From Verrucomicrobiales bacterium (lineage in GTDB: Bacteria > Verrucomicrobiota > Verrucomicrobiia > Verrucomicrobiales > DEV007), in assembly GCA_023253615.1 (NCBI GenBank), contig JALRFZ010000596.1, positions 1 to 9,582 of the forward strand: DNA of 9,582 nt. Reading direction: 5' to 3'. Shown here piece after piece: positions 6,201 to 9,582 of this stretch. The translations under genes and the position numbers were made by a program. Numbering within the stretch: the first letter of the stretch is position 1; each line of letters begins with the position of its first letter. The notes beneath the pieces are model-generated. The model made no database searches and was not told where the DNA came from. It was given only the letters and a program-made list of their open reading frames with translations.

Positions 6201-7100
6201 ATGGCACTTTCCTTTTCCATGGTCTCCATTGAATCCGCTCTCCCGATGCTGGCAGCCGGGGGGATTGGCGCGCCGACCCTTCCCGATCTGGGGTGGTTCA
6301 CGAACTCGATCTTCGTGGCGATCGTCGTGACCGTCGCCATCCTTCTCTTCACCCGCATGGCCACCAAGCGGATGGAACTGATCCCGGGCGGAAAACAGAA
6401 TTTCGTCGAATTCCTCATCGAATTCCTCTACGGCCAGGTCGAGGGCATCGTCGGCAAACATGTCGCGCCGCGGGCTTTTCCGCTTCTCGCCACGATCTTC
6501 ATCTTCGTGCTCGTCTCGAACTGGTTCGGTCTGATCCCCGGGGTGGGAACGATCGGTTTCGGTGAAAAGACCGCGGCCTTGTCCGTGGACTCCTCCTTCA
6601 AGGACGCCGATGGGAATTACACCTTCGTCCCTCTGCTGCGCCCCTCGACCGCCGACCTCAACATGACGCTCGCGCTCGCGGTCGTGTTCATGTGCGTGTG
6701 GCTCTATCTTTCGATCTCCGAGTTGGGCTTGTGGGGCACGATCGTCCACATTTTCGGACCCAAGGGTGGGGTGCAGGGCGCGTTGAAATGGGGTTTGATG
6801 ATCGTCTTCTTCGTCGTCGGAATCATCGAGGTGGTCTCGATCATGTTCCGGCCGATGTCGTTGTCGTTGCGACTCCTTGGAAACATCTACGCGGGGGAAA
6901 CCCTGCTCCACACCATGGGTGGACTGGGTGAAGCGCTCGGTTTCCCGGGTTGGCTTGCCAAGATCTCCTCCGTGATCTTCCCGCTGCCCTTCTATTTCAT
7001 GGAGATTCTCGTCGGTGCCCTCCAGGCGACCGTGTTCTCCCTCCTTTGTGCCGTCTACATCAAGTTGTCCACCACCCACGAGGGAGAGGAGCATCACTGA
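6201..7100 (+). CDS. atpB: ATP synthase F0 subunit a
   Basis: This 299-residue integral membrane subunit forms the proton half-channels of F0 and works against the c-ring. The key arginine is R224 in SLSLRLLGNIYAGE; E233 follows nine residues later, as E219 follows R210 in E. coli. The RPSTADLN block (147-154) and the last-helix LQATVFSLLCAVY with Q275 (E. coli Q252) are also present. The position equal to E. coli H245 is E268. Hydrophobic helices occupy about 35-51, 95-113, 155-172, 197-215 and 255-290, and a polar loop (about 116-146) precedes the RPSTADLN helix. The ATG at 6201 was chosen over an in-frame ATG at 6123 because the extension is not hydrophobic, is Pro/Gly-rich, and overlaps the candidate promoter and leader hairpin. 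There is no Shine-Dalgarno sequence. It is the first gene of the operon as seen here; no atpI precedes it. Confidence 0.96.
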   Translation: MALSFSMVSIESALPMLAAGGIGAPTLPDLGWFTNSIFVAIVVTVAILLFTRMATKRMELIPGGKQNFVEFLIEFLYGQVEGIVGKHVAPRAFPLLATIFIFVLVSNWFGLIPGVGTIGFGEKTAALSVDSSFKDADGNYTFVPLLRPSTADLNMTLALAVVFMCVWLYLSISELGLWGTIVHIFGPKGGVQGALKWGLMIVFFVVGIIEVVSIMFRPMSLSLRLLGNIYAGETLLHTMGGLGEALGFPGWLAKISSVIFPLPFYFMEILVGALQATVFSLLCAVYIKLSTTHEGEEHH

Positions 7101-7179
7101 GAAAGGCTTTTGAATTTGCCGTCGTGACCATGCCGCAGAGCGTGGGCGCCGGTAGTAACACCCCAAATCGAAAACAGCT

Positions 7180-7428
7180 ATGATCAACATCGTCAACACC
7201 CTCGCCGCCGCCGCTGAAGGCGCCGCCGCCAGTGCCTTCAACGGAAACTTCGCCCTTGCCATCGCCGGTGCCGGCGCTGCCATCGCGATCGGTCTCATCG
7301 GCATGGCCTCCGCCCAAGCCGTCGGCCGCAACCCCAGCGCCTTCGGTAACATCCTCACCATCGGCATCATCGGCATGGCCCTTGCCGAGGCTATCGCGAT
7401 TTACGCGCTGATCATGGCGCTCCGCTGA
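7180..7428 (+). CDS. atpE: ATP synthase F0 subunit c
   Basis: This 82-residue proteolipid is a two-helix hairpin that forms the rotating c-ring. Helix 1 (about 22-46) carries a glycine/alanine packing pattern (GAGAAIAIGLIG). The polar loop is RNP (50-52), where RQP is common. Helix 2 carries the ion-binding carboxylate E70 in GMALAEAIAIYALIMAL. The residue after E70 is Ala, and helix 1 has no Gln at the position used by Na+-binding c subunits, so proton coupling is predicted. Alanines at two of the usual helix-1 glycine positions could affect ring size. It starts at the ATG at 7180, 79 bases after atpB, without a Shine-Dalgarno sequence, and is followed by a strong hairpin. Confidence 0.96.
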   Translation: MINIVNTLAAAAEGAAASAFNGNFALAIAGAGAAIAIGLIGMASAQAVGRNPSAFGNILTIGIIGMALAEAIAIYALIMALR

Positions 7429-7444
7429 TTCTCCTTTTCCGATC

Positions 7445-7472
7445 GGTTCGCGGTCCGGATGGGCCGCGAACC
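7445..7472 (+). other. Strong intercistronic hairpin between atpE and atpF
   Basis: GGTTCGCGG (7445-7453) and CCGCGAACC (7464-7472) pair perfectly. The stem extends inward by three more pairs (one T-G) to 12 bp, closed by a GGAT tetraloop. It begins 17 bases after the atpE stop. A run of six Ts occurs only about 27 bases later, so it is not a standard terminator. In this place it could protect the 3' end of a processed atpE message or partly attenuate downstream transcription. Confidence 0.65.
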
Positions 7473-7526
7473 CTTCGAATCAGCTCCTTTCCTTCCCTAT
7501 TTTTTCCAACCTTCCCTTCCACGACG

Positions 7527-8027
7527 ATGGCTAGCATCCTTGAAACCTTTGGCCTTGATTGGGCGAAGTTCCTTTCGCAAGTGATCATCGTTCTGATCGT
7601 TTACGGAATCCTCTCGAAGTTCGCGTTCGGTCCCGTGCTCGCCATGCTGGATGCCCGCCGCCGCCGCATCGCCGAAGGGGAGTCCAATCTCGAAACGATC
7701 AAGGCCGAGATGGGCCGCGCCGAAGAGAAGGTGTGCGGGATGCTCGCCCAGGCCAACGCCGACGCCGAGCGCCTCATCGCCGAAGCCCGCGACAGTGCCG
7801 AAGCGGTGCGCAGCCAGAAGACGCAAGAGGCGGTCAAAGAGGCCCAGCAGATCCTCGAGAAAGCCCGCGAGGCTTCCCGTCTTGAGCACGAGAGCGCGAT
7901 GAACGAACTGAAGCGCGATTTCGGACGCCTCGTCATCGACGCCACCTCCAAGGTGACTGGCAAGGTTCTCGACGACAAGGATCAGAAACGCATCAACGAC
8001 GAAGCGGTCGGCCAGGTGGCTCTCTGA
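7527..8027 (+). CDS. atpF: ATP synthase F0 subunit b
   Basis: This 166-residue peripheral-stalk subunit links subunit a to delta and alpha and holds F1 still against rotation. It has one N-terminal membrane helix (about 14-34), then the conserved FGPVLAMLDARRRRIAEG junction (34-51) and a long charged heptad-rich coiled coil to about residue 150. The length is close to E. coli b (156). Only one b-type gene is seen, so a b homodimer is expected rather than the b/b' pair of photosynthetic bacteria. It starts at the ATG at 7527, 98 bases after atpE, with a pyrimidine-rich upstream region and no Shine-Dalgarno sequence. Confidence 0.95.
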   Translation: MASILETFGLDWAKFLSQVIIVLIVYGILSKFAFGPVLAMLDARRRRIAEGESNLETIKAEMGRAEEKVCGMLAQANADAERLIAEARDSAEAVRSQKTQEAVKEAQQILEKAREASRLEHESAMNELKRDFGRLVIDATSKVTGKVLDDKDQKRINDEAVGQVAL

Positions 8028-8059
8028 TCCGATCTTCGTTACCCCAAATTTCCGCCCTG

Positions 8060-8455
8060 ATGAAATCCCGGAAAGAAGCCCTCCGCATCGCCAAGAAGAT
8101 CTTCGCCGGCTGCCTCAAGGATGGCCAACTCGATGAGTCGTCGGTGCGCAAAGTGGTGGCGAAACTTTCCGAAACCAAACCCCGGGGTTATCAGGAGGTC
8201 GCTGATGCTTATTTGCGGCTCGTGAGACTCGAGGTGGAAAAGAACCGGGCCATCGTGCAGAGCGCCGTTGCCCTTGATGAGCCCACCAAGACTGGTCTCG
8301 TCGCCGATTTGAAGAAGAAATACGGACCTCAGATTCAACCTGAGTTCTCCGTGGATCCCGGTCTCCTCGGGGGAATGAAAATCCGCGTCGGTAGCGACGT
8401 GTGGGATGGCAGCGTGAAAAACCGCCTCGAACGCCTTTCTGAACAATTTAACTGA
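8060..8455 (+). CDS. atpH: ATP synthase F1 subunit delta, short form
   Basis: This 131-residue protein is identified by position and by its C-terminal region: VQSAVAL (66-72), then VDPGLLGGMKIRVGSDVWDG (98-117), followed by SVKNRLERL, the typical delta ending. Delta (OSCP) joins the b stalk to the top of the alpha3-beta3 head. It is about 45 residues shorter than the usual 175-180. The shortfall is in the N-terminal domain, normally a six-helix bundle that grips the alpha N-terminus. KEALRIAKKIFAGCLKDGQL looks like helix 1 and GYQEVADAYLRLVRLEVEKN like the last helix, so the middle helices seem to be missing. The ATG at 8060 is the first in its frame after atpF. The frame is open further upstream, but only inside atpF and without an ATG near the junction. 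There is no Shine-Dalgarno sequence. Confidence 0.88.
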   Translation: MKSRKEALRIAKKIFAGCLKDGQLDESSVRKVVAKLSETKPRGYQEVADAYLRLVRLEVEKNRAIVQSAVALDEPTKTGLVADLKKKYGPQIQPEFSVDPGLLGGMKIRVGSDVWDGSVKNRLERLSEQFN

Positions 8456-8492
8456 CCAAACAAGACTCCAACGATTCACCTGACGCCACGTC

Positions 8493-9582
8493 ATGAGCAA
8501 TATTCTCCAGGAACTGGAATCCGAAATCGCCGCCCTCAAGACCTCCGTGTCCAAATCGAACGTGGGCATTGTCCGCGAAATCGGTGACGGCGTCGCCAAG
8601 GTCGAAGGACTCAGCGATGTCATGCTGAACGAAATGATCGAGTTCCCGGGTGGTCTCTACGGCCTCGCCCTCAACCTCGAGGAAACGGAGGTCGGATGTA
8701 TTCTTCTCGGAGACGGTCTCAATGTGAGGGAAGGAGACGAAGTCAAGTCGACCGGCAAACTGCTTTCCGTCCCCGTGGGACGTGAAATGCTCGGCCGAGT
8801 CGTGGATTCCCTCGGGCAGCCTGTCGATGGCAAGGGCGAGATCAAGACCTCCGCGACTTACCCGGTCGAAAAAATCGCTCCTGGCATCATTCCCCGGCAA
8901 TCCGTCAGTGTGCCCGTGCAGACCGGCATTCTCGCGATCGACGCGATGATCCCGATCGGCCGTGGCCAGCGCGAGTTGATCATCGGCGACCGATCCACCG
9001 GCAAAACGACCGTCGCGGTCGACACCATCATTTCACAGGCCCGCCAGAACCGCGCCGCGGAAGAAGGCACGCTGAAGAACCACAAGCCTTTGTATTGCAT
9101 TTACGTCGTGATCGGCCAGAAGCTCGCGAACGTTGCCCGCACCATCGCGACCCTCGAAGCCGAGGGGGCCATGGACTACACCTGCGTCGTCGTCGCTTCG
9201 GCCTCCGATTCCGCCACCAACCAATACCTTGCTCCCTACGCCGGTGCCGCAATCGGCGAGTGGTTCATGGATAACGGGATGGACGCCCTCATCGTCTATG
9301 ATGACCTTTCCAAGCATGCCGTGGCCTACCGCCAGGTGTCGCTCGTCCTTCGCCGCCCTTCCGGTCGTGAGGCTTACCCCGGTGACGTGTTCTACCTCCA
9401 CAGCCGTCTCCTCGAGCGCGCCGCTCGTCTCAGCGAGGCGAATGGCGGTGGTTCGCTGACGGCGTTGCCCATCATCGAGACGCAGGCCGGTGACGTATCG
9501 GCCTACATCCCGACGAACGTGATTTCCATCACCGATGGTCAGATCTACCTCGAGACGGACCTTTTCTACCAAGGTATCCGTC
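8493..9582 (+). CDS. atpA: ATP synthase F1 subunit alpha (3' end outside window)
   Basis: The first 363 residues of about 500 are present. Alpha alternates with beta in the F1 hexamer and binds nucleotide at non-catalytic sites. Visible signals are an N-terminal helix and beta-barrel domain (to about 95), a P-loop GDRSTGKT (165-172), GQK (208-210), a Walker B-like DALIVYDD (264-271), and [20 protein letters not shown] (287-306) followed by [18 protein letters not shown]. The P-loop has Ser168 where Gln is usual (GDRQTGKT). A stretch of about 10 extra residues (183-199) lies between the P-loop helix and YCIYV, as in some alphaproteobacterial alphas. The window stops at YQGIR, just before the conserved arginine (E. 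coli R376), so that cannot be checked. The ATG at 8493 is 37 bases after atpH, with no Shine-Dalgarno sequence. atpG, atpD and atpC would be expected to follow. Confidence 0.97.
   Translation, partial: MSNILQELESEIAALKTSVSKSNVGIVREIGDGVAKVEGLSDVMLNEMIEFPGGLYGLALNLEETEVGCILLGDGLNVREGDEVKSTGKLLSVPVGREMLGRVVDSLGQPVDGKGEIKTSATYPVEKIAPGIIPRQSVSVPVQTGILAIDAMIPIGRGQRELIIGDRSTGKTTVAVDTIISQARQNRAAEEGTLKNHKPLYCIYVVIGQKLANVARTIATLEAEGAMDYTCVVVASASDSATNQYLAPYAGAAIGEWFMDNGMDALIVYDDLSKHAVAYRQVSLVLRRPSGREAYPGDVFYLHSRLLERAARLSEANGGGSLTALPIIETQAGDVSAYIPTNVISITDGQIYLETDLFYQGIR

Noticed and set aside
6093..7376. Minus-strand open frame opposite atpB and atpE
   Set aside because: It lies antisense to two unmistakable ATP synthase genes and has a low-complexity His/Asp/Gly-rich translation.
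7445..7505. Rho-independent terminator after atpE
   Set aside because: The T-run begins about 27 bases after the stem rather than directly behind it, and the operon clearly continues with atpF, atpH and atpA.
8039..8623. Minus-strand open frame opposite atpH and the start of atpA
   Set aside because: It is antisense to two well-supported ATP synthase genes and shows no recognisable domain.

Overview
The window carries a housekeeping block from a high-GC, Gram-negative-type bacterium. The combination of an AsmA-like envelope protein, an ATP synthase operon with no Shine-Dalgarno sequences, short heptanucleotide tandem repeats between genes, and a degenerate AddB-like protein suggests the PVC group, most likely Verrucomicrobiota. 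This placement is inferred from general resemblance. No 16S or other decisive marker is present.

Left half, minus strand (about 4448 down to 109): three genes that look like one transcription unit. In transcription order they are an ABCG-type half transporter with fused ATPase and membrane domains (2757-4448), a TrmH tRNA Gm18 2'-O-methyltransferase (2063-2752), and an AddB-like helicase/nuclease-family protein (109-2040). The AddB-like protein stops before the usual C-terminal nuclease domain. Gaps are 4 and 22 bases. The 22-base gap is made entirely of a 7-bp tandem repeat that runs from the trmH stop codon into the next start codon. Bases 1-108 hold two small dyads and possibly the beginning of another minus-strand gene cut by the window edge.

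Middle: a divergent intergenic region (4449-4553) separates the ABC gene from a plus-strand, membrane-anchored AsmA-like protein (4554-6020). A candidate promoter for the ABC gene lies so close to its GTG start that the mRNA may be leaderless.

Right half, plus strand (6021-9582): the start of an F-type ATP synthase operon in the order atpB (a), atpE (c), atpF (b), atpH (delta), atpA (alpha, cut by the window end). No atpI or second b-type gene is seen. The c subunit has the essential Glu without the Na+-binding partners, so a proton-driven enzyme is predicted. The 180-base region before atpB holds a perfect 18-bp palindrome, TTGTGAAATTTTTCACAA, which matches the published Rex (NADH/NAD+ sensing repressor) operator consensus. 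It is followed by a weak candidate promoter and a strong leader hairpin. A 12-bp-stem hairpin sits directly after atpE, where differential expression or mRNA processing would make sense because many c subunits are needed per complex. The delta subunit is unusually short, and the alpha P-loop carries Ser where Gln is typical.

I saw no wholly new system here. The most informative features are regulatory (Rex-like operator, atpE-atpF hairpin, leaderless or SD-less starts) and structural (short delta, AddB without nuclease domain).
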